This document shows positions 24,458 through 33,266 of a DNA stretch of 33,301 nucleotides, piece by piece. The stretch spans positions 1 through 33,301 of the forward strand of contig CAYPZI010000017.1 in assembly GCA_964415185.1 (NCBI GenBank), written 5' to 3'. Origin of the DNA: CAYVBJ01 sp964415185. GTDB taxonomy: Bacteria; Bacteroidota; Rhodothermia; Balneolales; Balneolaceae. The position numbers were made by a program, and so were the translations under genes. Each line of letters starts with the position of its first letter. The stretch's first letter is position 1. The notes below the pieces were generated by a model. That model saw only the letters and a program-made list of their open reading frames with translations. It searched no databases and was not told where the DNA came from.

Positions 24458-24469
24458 CTAATGTGAAAA

Positions 24470-27400
24470 TCAGTTTGCCACTTTTTCAGGTTTTTTTGAT
24501 TCCATCTTTTGCAGCACTCCGACCGGAACAAGTTTGATAAAATGTCTTTTTTTTCTTTCCCAGTTTTCCAGAATGTGCGAAGCTGTTTCACTGCCGGTCT
24601 GTTCAAGGTAATCTGATAACATTTGGTGCAGTTCCTCTTCGCTATCCGAATCGAGTTCAAGAGGGGTCAGGTATTCATCATTAACGTTCTTAACCTGGTC
24701 CTGGCGCAGATACAGATGTCCGCCCGTCATACCTGCACCCACATTTTTGGATACATTTCCCAAAATGGCAACTACGCCGTTCGTCATGTATTCACATGCA
24801 TGCAAGCCTGTTCCTTCTACAACAGCCCTGCCGCCGCTGTTTCTGACCGCAAAGCGGTCGCCGGCAAGTCCGTGCACATAAAGAGTGCCGCCGGTTGCGC
24901 CATAAAGTGCGCAATTGCCAATAATTGCATTTTCAGCCGGCTTGTATTTGATATCCTCAGGTGGATTTATCACTGCTAGTCCTCCTGACATTGCCTTGCA
25001 TACGGAATCATTGGCCTCTCCGTTCAGGTTTACGGTAATTCCCTCTGTAAGAAATACTCCGAATCCCTGGCCTGCACTGCCACTAAACCTGAGTTTTATA
25101 TCGCCATTGAAATGATGATCCGTAACCGATTTGCCGGTATTTTTGATTTCCGTTTCACGTTTTGCCGATATTTTTTCCGCGATCTTTCCGGCAAGTGTTG
25201 CGATAGCTGCCCGGTCGGTTGTATTGATATCGTATGATTTTTCAACCTCTGTCTCTCTTTGAACAGCATCACCGCAATCCAGAACCAATTTATGATTCAG
25301 CGGGCTGATTCCCTCAAAAAACGGATTCATCTGCAGGTTGTGTTCCTTGTATGTTTCAGCCAGGAAAAAATTGAGGTCGATTTTCCTGTCCTCAATCAAC
25401 GCAAGCTGGTTTTCATGAATTTTTAGCAGATCGGTACGGCCAATAATTTCTTCTATGCTGGAAAAACCGAGATGAGACAGGTGCTTGCGAACATCTTCGG
25501 CAAGATAGTGCATCATTTTGATTACATGATCTTTATCACCTTTATACTTGGCCTTAAACTTAGGATCGTGAGTTGCTATGCCTGTGGGACATGTATTTTT
25601 TTCGCAGATTCTGGCCATCACACATCCTTCGGCAACAAGCATCAATTTACCGAAGTCAAAACCTTCGGCACCAAGAAGAGCCGCACTTACAATATCCTTG
25701 CCGGTGTGAAGCCCGCCGTCGGTCCTGAGTTCAACAAATTCTCTCAAGCCATTTTCCACAAGTGTTCCATGAGCTTCACGAAGGCCAATCTCCCATGGGA
25801 GCCCGGCCTGTTTCATGGAAGTCAGGGTGGCTGCCCCGGTACCACCGTCACCGCCCGAAATATGGATGACATCAGCCCCGGCCTTTGCTACGCCAACGGC
25901 AATGGTTCCGATATTTTCACCGGCCACCAACTTCACATTCACCCTGATTCCCGGTTTGATCTGTTTCAGTTCGTATATCAGTTGTTTTAAGTCTTCAATA
26001 CTGTAAATATCGTGCAAGGGTGGTGGCGATATCAGATCAAAACCAGGCTCGCTGTGTCTGGCAAATGCGATATCTTCATTAACCTTGACACCCATCAGTT
26101 GTCCGCCCTCGCCCGGTTTGGCCCCTTGTGCTATTTTGATCTGAACTTCTTCTCCGCTTACAAGATATTCAGCCGTTACGCCGAACCGGCCCGAAGCCAC
26201 CTGCTTTATGCTGGCCCGGATGCCCATTGAATAGTAATATGGATTTTCACCGCCTTCACCGCTATTGCTACGTCCGCCGATCTCTTTCATAGCGAGAAAA
26301 ATGTCACGCTGAGACTCGGCACTAATTGCACCAAATGACATCGCACCCGAACCGAAACGTTTCAATATTTCTTCTTTCTCCTCAACCTGTTCAATCGGAA
26401 GAGGATTATCCGCTTTTTTAAAATCGAAAAGATGGCGAATATTAACAGGTTCGTCTTCAACACCGATCTTAAGGTACTCATTAAACAATTCCGGGTTATT
26501 AAGAGCAAGTCCGTTTTCCCTTACAAGCTTGTGAATCATTTTTGACCGCGTATTGGTCATCGAATGCTTTTCGCCTTTTTCACCCCTGTTATGTTCTTTA
26601 TACTGGTATGTGTGAATAAACTTGTCGTCTTTATCCGGAATATCTTCGGTATTGGCAAGTATTTGATCTACAAGCTCATCAATGCCGATCCCTTTAACCG
26701 GACTGAAAAGGCCTGGGAAAAACCGATCCCTGATCTCGTCTCCGATCCCGATTGCCGTGAATAATTTGGAACTCTGATAGCTCCTTGCTACCGATATGCC
26801 GGATTTTGACATAATTTTAAGCAGGCCGTTTTCAAATGCTTTGATGAGGTTTTTCTCGCGTGAATCGGGGTCAATTTTTTTCAATTTCCGGTTGTCTGTT
26901 AACCTTGCATGTTCAAGTGCCCCGTATGGGCAAACTGCGGTGGCCCCGAAACCTACAAGGGCTGCAAACTGATGGGTATTTCTGACCTCCGATGTATCCA
27001 CAATGATAGAAGCATCCAGCCGCATGCCTGATTCATTCAGGGCATTGACCAATGAGCGCAACATGATCAGGCTGGGAATCGGAGGCTTGAGATAACTTGC
27101 ATTGCGATCGGAAATCACAATCAGGTTTTTCCCGTTATGAACTTCTCTCACTACTTTTTCAGTGATTTTTTCAATAGCCGAATTGAATCCGACAGTGCCG
27201 AAGTCACGGTCAAACAACATATCAAATTCCGCCATTTTGATGCGCGAGCCTGATGAATTCAGTATTCTGAGAGTTTTCATCTGGCCAAGTGACAAAAGCG
27301 GGCTTTTGATTTCAAATCCCGGCAATTGCGGGATGAGCTCTTTCGGTGAGAAAATATTCGGCCTTTTTCCGAGATACACAGATAGATCGGTAACCATCTT

Positions 27401-28876
27401 TTCGCGGATATAATCCAGGGGCGGATTTGTGACCTGTGCAAAGTTTTGATAAAAATAGTCAAAAAATGATCTCGGCTGGTCTGAAAATATCGCCGGCCGT
27501 GCCGTATCACCCATTGAACCGATCGGCTCTTTGCCATCTGTAATCATGGGAACCAGCATTTTGTCCATATCTTCCCTGGTGTAATTGAACAGATGGAGAT
27601 TTGGCTCGGCAACATCTGATTCCGTAACCGGCTGTTCAGGCAGAGGTTCAAGGCGATGCTCAAATGAAGCATCAAAATTTTCTCTTGAATAACTCGGATC
27701 CCGGAAATGAATTCTTCCGGTTTCCAGATCCATTTTGATTCCATTGCCGGCATGAAGAGAACCTTTGGAAAGTATTTTTGAGTTTTCAACCTGGAATGAG
27801 CCGGCTTCCGAACAGACATACAGATTATCATCCGTAATCATCCACCGGCAGGGGCGGAATCCGTTTCTGTCGAGCCTCGTGCCTATTGAATAGCCATCCG
27901 AGTATGAAATTAACGCAGGGCCATCCCAGGGCTCCATGGCTCGGCTCCAGAATTTATAAAAGGTATTTTCTTCATCAGCCGGAGGTAACATGATGGCAAG
28001 AATATCTTCAACAAAAGGAATGCTGCTTCTGAAATTCAGGGCCTCAACCATTTCGTTTAAACTTCCCGAATCGCTGATCTTTTTCTTGGTAAGCAGTTCA
28101 TCCACCCTGAGGCCCAAATATTTTTGCCGTGAAAGTGCCCAGGATCGGTTTCCTGTAATAGTGTTGATTTCACCGTTATGTGCTATAATTCTAAAAGGCT
28201 GTGTTTTATCCCAGGAGGTTTTTGTATTGGTTGAAAATCTCCTGTGGAACAAAACAAACCTTGTTTTAAATTCCGGATTCTTAAGGTCAGGATAAAAATC
28301 GGCCAGGGCATTGGATTTAGTCAGAGCCTTATAGACGATAGTCCTTGCTGACAGAGAGGCGAAAAAAAACTCCCTTACAATGCTCTGTTCACGCAATTTT
28401 GTGCGCGTCATTTGTTTCGCATCGTAGAGTAACTTATCAAAAGCTTTGTCGGTCCGGCTATGGGAAGGTCGTTTGATAAAAGCCTGGATAATATATGGCA
28501 TGGACGCCCTCGCATCATTTCCCAGTACATCCTGATTAATTGGCACGGACCTGTAATCCATTATTTCCAGGCCATAAAAAGAGAAAGTATCTTCAAAAAC
28601 CCGAAGAGATTTTCTTCTTCTTGCACTATTATGAGGAGTAAATAGAGTTGCAACAGCTACTTCATTTTTGCTGTAGCCGAACATATCGAATGGTATATCC
28701 GTCATTATTCCGGCACCGTCGCTTGAAACCTGGTCAGCACTGCAAGCTCCCCTGTGTTCCACGCAACAGAGTGCATTCAGCGCCTGTTTCAAATTGTGAT
28801 GCGTTGCTTCATTACCGCGGCTGGCAATAAACCCGACACCGCATGATGATTTTTCATCTGTTTGAAAAAAACCCAT
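24470..28876 (-). CDS. gltB: Glutamate synthase large subunit (NADPH-type or ferredoxin-type)
   Basis: Makes two glutamates from glutamine and 2-oxoglutarate. The protein has 1468 residues. The N-terminal class-II amidotransferase starts MGFFQTDEKSSCGVGF; Cys12 would be exposed after propeptide cleavage. The central domain carries MGDTARPAIFSD and GALEHARL. The FMN domain has SFGAISAESQRDIFLAMKEI, KPGEGGQLMG and HISGGDGGTGAA. The [3Fe-4S] cluster cysteines are in CVMARICEKNTCPTGIATHD. The C-terminal GXGXG beta-helix ends with GNVSKNVGAGMTGGHLYL. ATG at 28876 is chosen; TTG at 28900 would extend by eight residues. No gltD lies beside it, so the electron-donating subunit must be elsewhere or ferredoxin is used. 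Confidence 0.96.
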   Translation of the reverse strand: MGFFQTDEKSSCGVGFIASRGNEATHHNLKQALNALCCVEHRGACSADQVSSDGAGIMTDIPFDMFGYSKNEVAVATLFTPHNSARRRKSLRVFEDTFSFYGLEIMDYRSVPINQDVLGNDARASMPYIIQAFIKRPSHSRTDKAFDKLLYDAKQMTRTKLREQSIVREFFFASLSARTIVYKALTKSNALADFYPDLKNPEFKTRFVLFHRRFSTNTKTSWDKTQPFRIIAHNGEINTITGNRSWALSRQKYLGLRVDELLTKKKISDSGSLNEMVEALNFRSSIPFVEDILAIMLPPADEENTFYKFWSRAMEPWDGPALISYSDGYSIGTRLDRNGFRPCRWMITDDNLYVCSEAGSFQVENSKILSKGSLHAGNGIKMDLETGRIHFRDPSYSRENFDASFEHRLEPLPEQPVTESDVAEPNLHLFNYTREDMDKMLVPMITDGKEPIGSMGDTARPAIFSDQPRSFFDYFYQNFAQVTNPPLDYIREKMVTDLSVYLGKRPNIFSPKELIPQLPGFEIKSPLLSLGQMKTLRILNSSGSRIKMAEFDMLFDRDFGTVGFNSAIEKITEKVVREVHNGKNLIVISDRNASYLKPPIPSLIMLRSLVNALNESGMRLDASIIVDTSEVRNTHQFAALVGFGATAVCPYGALEHARLTDNRKLKKIDPDSREKNLIKAFENGLLKIMSKSGISVARSYQSSKLFTAIGIGDEIRDRFFPGLFSPVKGIGIDELVDQILANTEDIPDKDDKFIHTYQYKEHNRGEKGEKHSMTNTRSKMIHKLVRENGLALNNPELFNEYLKIGVEDEPVNIRHLFDFKKADNPLPIEQVEEKEEILKRFGSGAMSFGAISAESQRDIFLAMKEIGGRSNSGEGGENPYYYSMGIRASIKQVASGRFGVTAEYLVSGEEVQIKIAQGAKPGEGGQLMGVKVNEDIAFARHSEPGFDLISPPPLHDIYSIEDLKQLIYELKQIKPGIRVNVKLVAGENIGTIAVGVAKAGADVIHISGGDGGTGAATLTSMKQAGLPWEIGLREAHGTLVENGLREFVELRTDGGLHTGKDIVSAALLGAEGFDFGKLMLVAEGCVMARICEKNTCPTGIATHDPKFKAKYKGDKDHVIKMMHYLAEDVRKHLSHLGFSSIEEIIGRTDLLKIHENQLALIEDRKIDLNFFLAETYKEHNLQMNPFFEGISPLNHKLVLDCGDAVQRETEVEKSYDINTTDRAAIATLAGKIAEKISAKRETEIKNTGKSVTDHHFNGDIKLRFSGSAGQGFGVFLTEGITVNLNGEANDSVCKAMSGGLAVINPPEDIKYKPAENAIIGNCALYGATGGTLYVHGLAGDRFAVRNSGGRAVVEGTGLHACEYMTNGVVAILGNVSKNVGAGMTGGHLYLRQDQVKNVNDEYLTPLELDSDSEEELHQMLSDYLEQTGSETASHILENWERKKRHFIKLVPVGVLQKMESKKPEKVAN

Positions 28877-29185
28877 AAATATTGATTGATTTATTATCAA
28901 CTTTCAAAACTGAAGCTGTCGGTAAAACATGTTAAATTAACGGATAGCGCTTTTAGGTTTACTTTGGAATGCCGGTAGACATCACCTAAAAGCCAAAATA
29001 TTACAATTGCTAACCTGTATATTTTACCGGAATTTATTGATCCGATTCTCACTTTCATCAGCTTATCACTATAAATAAGAATAAAATTTTAGCCGATGGC
29101 AAAATTAATTTAATTGGAAGCGCTTTTTATCATAAATTCATTATAATATTGGAAGTTTATTCTTAAAAACAACCCTGATATCTTC
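28877..29185. other. AT-rich upstream region of gltB and 3' side of the HhH-barrel gene
   Basis: About 309 bases without a gene. It lies between the gltB start and the end of the minus-strand HhH-barrel gene. Apart from one inverted repeat (28950-28992) it is AT-rich and shows no further structure that I can support. It should hold the gltB promoter. Confidence 0.55.
28950..28992 (-). promoter_or_regulatory. Inverted repeat in the gltB upstream region
   Basis: CTTTTAGGT (28950-28958) and ACCTAAAAG (28984-28992) are perfect inverted 9-mers separated by 25 bases, 74 to 116 bases upstream of the gltB ATG. In RNA from the minus strand they would make a stem with loop sequence GATGTCTACCGGCATTCCAA then AGTAA. 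It could be a leader structure, an operator or a terminator of the upstream gene. I do not recognise a known riboswitch. Confidence 0.4.
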
Positions 29186-31252
29186 CTAAAAACGTATCCT
29201 GGCCTGGATTCCAATATCAGTTTGCCTGTTTCCATTTATCTGATTTAAACCGCTGCTGATAGTATTCCTGTTTTCAAAAAGGGTTGTTGCCCACTTTCCC
29301 CAAATTTCAATTTTGTTTGCAAATTCATATTTAACAACAATATACATTCTTTGCCCCCTGTCAAATAACATTTTATTCGAGAAAACATACAGCAAATCGC
29401 TTTCAAACTGGAATACCCTCGATTGAAAGCCTTCCGTATCAAACAGGGTTATCCGTGCATCAATCCTGATTTTTGGGGATGGATTCAGCCGGATATCCTG
29501 AAATAAGAGGTACCCGTTTTCCCGTCTGCCATCTGCTGTCCTGCTCTGAATCAACTCAAACCTGGATTGTAATCTTATACTTCTATCAGGGCTATAACTC
29601 ATATTGAGCCGGTACCCCGACCTCTTTTGCAAACCTGTGATTTTTGTAGTCCTGCCTGCTAAATCCGTTGTTTCAAATTGGGCTTCACTTATTGAACTTC
29701 TGGCAAGGATATAGAATTGAACTCCCTTTACAAGCTTCACTTCAGAGTTAAGCAGCCACTCGTAACCGGTTGATGGATTCGTTGTAACAAAACGGGGCCC
29801 CGGAAACTTAAATTGATCGAAATAACCCGAAATCATAACTTTTGAATGCACTCTTTGCCTGATTCCGACATAAAAACCCTTTTCATTCTGTGGGATACCC
29901 GATTGTTCTCCAAAAGCAGCGCCGAACAGAGGCTGAAATTTTTTCCCGTAATTTCGATATGTCAATACTGCAGAGGTACCCGATGATGGCTTATATCGCA
30001 TGCCATTTAAGAACCCCATGCCGCCATTATCTGTCATAGCTCCTTCTCCGAAAAACAGCAAAGATCCATGCACATATTCATAATCCGATGAAAAAGAAAT
30101 TTGTGTGATACCGCTAAAGTCAAATTCCTGATGCAGCCTTGTTCCGGCTGCCACCGGCTTATCAAAACTGTTGTATACAGTATTAAGCCCAATCCCCCCT
30201 CTTTTGCCGTAATATTGAATTCTGCCGCCATAAGTGGTCTGTTTCACATTGTTTCGCCTTGCCAATTCATTCAGGGTTCGGTGCAGGCCTGAACTTTGAG
30301 GAAGCCTGATGTTAAGGCTGTCATCTGTTGTAGAGGTTCTGAACCTCGAAGAATGAAAAGCATGTATCGTGACTTTGTTACCAACTGTGAGTGCTCCTCC
30401 GCGAAATGCGTCTGTTTCCTGTGACGATGTGTAAGGCCTGAATCCGCGGCTGCTCCTGACCGGGGCAGTGTCTACATTCCGGCTCTTGCCAAACGAACTT
30501 CCGTTCCACAGAATTAAGCCCTGGCCAAATGCTGCGCTGTAATCACCCGCAATAACCTCTTTTAAAAATCCATCGTTTTTAATTGCCAAATGCCATGATT
30601 GATAATCCATTGAGGCAGGCATGCCAAATGGCTCCCCGGGGTCTTTTTCCTGAGTCAGATTTAAGGAAATGCGTTCTGTCTGAATCCTCATCCTTTGGTA
30701 GTATTTTCCGGAACTGCCGGTATATCCTCCGTTTTCGGGCAACCTCCTGAAACCCTCCCTGGTTTGAAGCACTTGCTGATACCTTGTCATAATTTCAACT
30801 TTAACATCCTGCATCAGCATTCCGGGGATTTTAAATTTCCGGTTGTCTGTCGTTGCTGCTTTTTCAACCGAGATAAAGAATGTCAGAATTTCAATAAATT
30901 CCGGGTTTAGTTCGGGAATATTTTGCAGTGCAGCGGTTGATTCAAAAGGCCCGTTTTTATCACGATAGTCCAGTATTCTGCTAACAGTGATTGCATCCAG
31001 AAACGGAATGGTGAGCAAATCTTCTTTCGATGATTTGTTTATATCGAGAGGATTTGCTGTAAGTTCGTGGATAAATTCAGTCAATTGCACCGGGTCGGTA
31101 GTCTCATCCTCTTCAAGCTGTTCAATCAGCATTTCAAGCACGCTATCCGGTATGGATTGTGCCGATACAACCGTACTGATTCTAAACAACAATCCTATTA
31201 AGATCATACAGAATATAAAAAATTTGTGCTCAGTTGATTTTTTTAAAATCAT
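29186..31252 (-). CDS. Helix-hairpin-helix (ComEA-like) domain protein with outer-membrane barrel
   Basis: A 688-residue envelope protein. Residues 1-31 form a signal peptide (ILIGLLF, then VVSAQS). Residues about 68-130 carry a ComEA-type helix-hairpin-helix repeat: PLDINKSSKEDLLTIPFLDA and RILDYRDKNGPFESTAALQN then IPEL. The rest (150-688) is rich in alternating aromatic/polar strands and ends GIQARIRF, as an outer-membrane barrel. I choose ATG at 31252: a GGGGGAG Shine-Dalgarno lies six bases upstream, stronger than elsewhere in this window, while TTG at 31267 has none. It follows the PorV-like gene by about 30 bases in one operon. HhH domains bind DNA in ComEA; a DNA role here is only inference, and HhH may bind protein. 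Confidence 0.8.
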   Translation of the reverse strand: MILKKSTEHKFFIFCMILIGLLFRISTVVSAQSIPDSVLEMLIEQLEEDETTDPVQLTEFIHELTANPLDINKSSKEDLLTIPFLDAITVSRILDYRDKNGPFESTAALQNIPELNPEFIEILTFFISVEKAATTDNRKFKIPGMLMQDVKVEIMTRYQQVLQTREGFRRLPENGGYTGSSGKYYQRMRIQTERISLNLTQEKDPGEPFGMPASMDYQSWHLAIKNDGFLKEVIAGDYSAAFGQGLILWNGSSFGKSRNVDTAPVRSSRGFRPYTSSQETDAFRGGALTVGNKVTIHAFHSSRFRTSTTDDSLNIRLPQSSGLHRTLNELARRNNVKQTTYGGRIQYYGKRGGIGLNTVYNSFDKPVAAGTRLHQEFDFSGITQISFSSDYEYVHGSLLFFGEGAMTDNGGMGFLNGMRYKPSSGTSAVLTYRNYGKKFQPLFGAAFGEQSGIPQNEKGFYVGIRQRVHSKVMISGYFDQFKFPGPRFVTTNPSTGYEWLLNSEVKLVKGVQFYILARSSISEAQFETTDLAGRTTKITGLQKRSGYRLNMSYSPDRSIRLQSRFELIQSRTADGRRENGYLLFQDIRLNPSPKIRIDARITLFDTEGFQSRVFQFESDLLYVFSNKMLFDRGQRMYIVVKYEFANKIEIWGKWATTLFENRNTISSGLNQINGNRQTDIGIQARIRF

Positions 31253-31265
31253 ACCAAACTCCCCC
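31253..31265 (-). promoter_or_regulatory. Strong ribosome-binding site that decides the start of the HhH-barrel gene
   Basis: On the minus strand GGGGGAG ends six bases before ATG 31252. This is unusual in a window where most starts have poor Shine-Dalgarno signals, and it excludes the upstream TTG. Confidence 0.6.
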
Positions 31266-31283
31266 AATAAATTGAATCTGTTA

Positions 31284-32108
31284 TTAAAACCGAATACTCA
31301 AATCTACGGCCGGACTCATTCCCAGCAGCTCATGGTGCTGAACAGCAACATTGACACTCCATTCGGATGGGCTGTATCCAAAACCGGCTGAATAAGTTAC
31401 CGGCTCGGTTGTAAAGCCGGCCCTGCCGTAAAACTCCTGGAAAATTTCCGCTTCGGCACCGAATCTTACCGAAACAGGAAATTGCACATCCTTAACTATG
31501 TCGGAAGTCAATACAAGAGTTCGATTCAAACGATAGCTAAAGCCTACACTCAAATCTCTCGGCAGGATTTCATCAGAACCCCGGAAGGAGGGCTGGTTTA
31601 TATTGGTGGCACGTGCGCCGAGCATAACGCCATCAATAATTTCGGCTGCTACTCCCACGTGAATTCCGATTGCAGAAACTGATGGGTATTCTCTTCCAAA
31701 ACTCACCGAATGGTAATTTAGAACAATGCCGTAGTGTAACCTGTTGTAGTTTTTTTTAAATCCAATTAAAAAACGGTTTTCACTGAAAAGATCGAACCCA
31801 AAACGGTGAATACCTGCCGATACAACCCCAAACTTTAAAGGCATTGTGAATGCGCCTGCCATATCGGTCAGTTCAGAAAAACCCGAGAACTGCATGGCAT
31901 ATACTGAAAGTGTACTTACCTCCGAATCAGCCAGCGCAGGATTACTGAACAATGCCCATTTTGATCCATGATGTGCAACCGAGGTGCTTCCCATTGCCAA
32001 ATCTCTTGCCCCGATAATTGCTTGCGACATGGCCGGATGTAACAAACATGAATTAAAAAGCAAGAAAAACAGCGCTGCTGCGTATATTTGATGAATCCTT
32101 TGTATCAT
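31284..32108 (-). CDS. PorV/PorQ-like outer-membrane protein
   Basis: A 274-residue outer-membrane barrel. Residues 1-29 form a signal peptide ending HPAMSQA. Next comes IIGARDLAMGSTSVAHHGSK with WALFSNPALA, the N-terminal segment of the PorV/PorQ/UPF0164 (FadL-like) family with its conserved A-x-G-x-x-x-A and N-P-A. Repeated strand pairs follow, and the C-terminus PAVDLSIRF is a typical barrel end. PorV carries cargo in type IX secretion and PorQ is a related part. Which one this is, or a third paralogue, cannot be read from the sequence. It precedes the HhH-barrel gene in one operon and diverges from porD, another T9SS-linked gene, over 40 bases. Confidence 0.78.
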   Translation of the reverse strand: MIQRIHQIYAAALFFLLFNSCLLHPAMSQAIIGARDLAMGSTSVAHHGSKWALFSNPALADSEVSTLSVYAMQFSGFSELTDMAGAFTMPLKFGVVSAGIHRFGFDLFSENRFLIGFKKNYNRLHYGIVLNYHSVSFGREYPSVSAIGIHVGVAAEIIDGVMLGARATNINQPSFRGSDEILPRDLSVGFSYRLNRTLVLTSDIVKDVQFPVSVRFGAEAEIFQEFYGRAGFTTEPVTYSAGFGYSPSEWSVNVAVQHHELLGMSPAVDLSIRF

Positions 32109-32148
32109 TGAATAGTCTGTTATTTTCTCTCAATACAATTATGCATAA
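32109..32148. promoter_or_regulatory. Short divergent promoter region of the PorV-like gene and porD
   Basis: Only 40 bases separate the two divergent ATGs, so their promoters must overlap or lie within the other gene. No operator is recognised. Confidence 0.45.
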
Positions 32149-33057
32149 ATGATTATAAAACATCAAGTAAAAATTTCACTTTTTTTCCTGTTCATCCTAA
32201 TACCTTTTGGGATTAACGCTCAGGAGATGAACTGCACCGTTACAATTAACGATAGCCAGATCGCCGGTTCCGGAAGTGAAGATATCCGTGAACTGGGTCC
32301 ACAGCTTGAACGCTATATTAATGAAAACAGGTGGACAGGCGACACCTTTACAGAAAAAGAGAGAATTAGTTGCAGGTTTCAAATCATCATTAATAGTGTG
32401 GATTCGCAGTTTAACTACAGCGCCGAAGTAATTCTGGATGCCCAGCGGCCCATTTACAATACCATGCAACGCACTTCTACCCTCATTATCAGGGACAACA
32501 ACTGGAGGTTTAATTACACACGAAACAAGAACCTGATATTTGATGAATTACAATTTGATGACCTGGCCAGCCTGATTGATTTCTATGTTTACATTATAAT
32601 CGGCTATGATTATGATACATTTTCCGAACTGGGTGGTACATTTTTTTTCAATAAGGCGAGAAGTGTTTTGGAGCTGGCACAAAATAGCTCTGCTCCGGGA
32701 TGGGGACGTTCAATCGGATCTCAGAGAAATCGCTTTGGATTAATATCGGATCTGTCTAACCCTTTGTACAATCCATTGAGAGAAGCCATTTATCAGTACC
32801 ACAGGCTTGGACTTGATCAATTTACCCTGAATCCTGAAAAAGCCCGTACCGAAACCATGGATTCTATCAAAAAGATCAGAGACAATCGCAGGCGAACAAG
32901 TAATGATTATTTATTTGATATATTTTTTGATACAAAAAACGTTGAAATTACCTCGATTTTCCTGAATGCTGAAACACCCCAAAGAATAGAAGCATACAAT
33001 TTACTGACGGATGTAGACCCCGGCCATTCTACTGAGTACCGGCGATTGCAGAGTTGA
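32149..33057 (+). CDS. porD: PorD-like protein (DUF4835), type IX secretion-associated
   Basis: A 302-residue protein with a signal peptide (residues 1-24, ending GINAQ) and then the DUF4835 pattern: EMNCTVTINDSQIAGSGSED, RISCRFQIIINSVDSQFNYS, VILDAQRPIYNTMQRTSTLI, NFDELQFDDLASLIDFYVYI read as FDELQFDDLASLIDFYVYII, and GYDYDTFSELGGTFFFNKAR. The family occurs in Bacteroidota and relatives, and PorD of Porphyromonas gingivalis is linked to gliding and the type IX secretion system. The mechanism is unclear. In many genomes the gene lies near dfp/coaBC and recN; here neither is visible to the right edge. The gene is complete and ends with TGA at 33055-33057. Confidence 0.85.
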   Translation: MIIKHQVKISLFFLFILIPFGINAQEMNCTVTINDSQIAGSGSEDIRELGPQLERYINENRWTGDTFTEKERISCRFQIIINSVDSQFNYSAEVILDAQRPIYNTMQRTSTLIIRDNNWRFNYTRNKNLIFDELQFDDLASLIDFYVYIIIGYDYDTFSELGGTFFFNKARSVLELAQNSSAPGWGRSIGSQRNRFGLISDLSNPLYNPLREAIYQYHRLGLDQFTLNPEKARTETMDSIKKIRDNRRRTSNDYLFDIFFDTKNVEITSIFLNAETPQRIEAYNLLTDVDPGHSTEYRRLQS

Positions 33058-33266
33058 GTTGACGGGTGAAGAAAGTATGTAGTATATAGTAGGTAGTTGT
33101 CAATGTCAATCCCTGTAATCCCTTGATATTTTATATGGAATTAGGAGTTTTAAACATGTAAGTTTATAAATAACAATTATTTAAAAATTTCCATTTAAAT
33201 TCAAAAGCCGTAATCTTAAGCCAAATTTTACTACATACTACCTAATTCTGGCAAAAGAATTCAAAT
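33058..33266. other. Intergenic region with inverted GTAGTAT-type repeats
   Basis: About 209 AT-rich bases between porD and a gene converging from the right edge. AGTATGTAGTA (33074-33084) and TACTACATACT (33229-33239) are perfect inverted 11-mers about 144 bases apart, in low-complexity GTAGTAT sequence that also resembles GAAGTAGGTAG near 5164. This kind of debris is frequent between genes in this lineage and I assign no function. Confidence 0.45.

Noticed and set aside
25472..25990. A 172-codon open frame on the plus strand
   Set aside because: Antisense to gltB with no recognisable domain.
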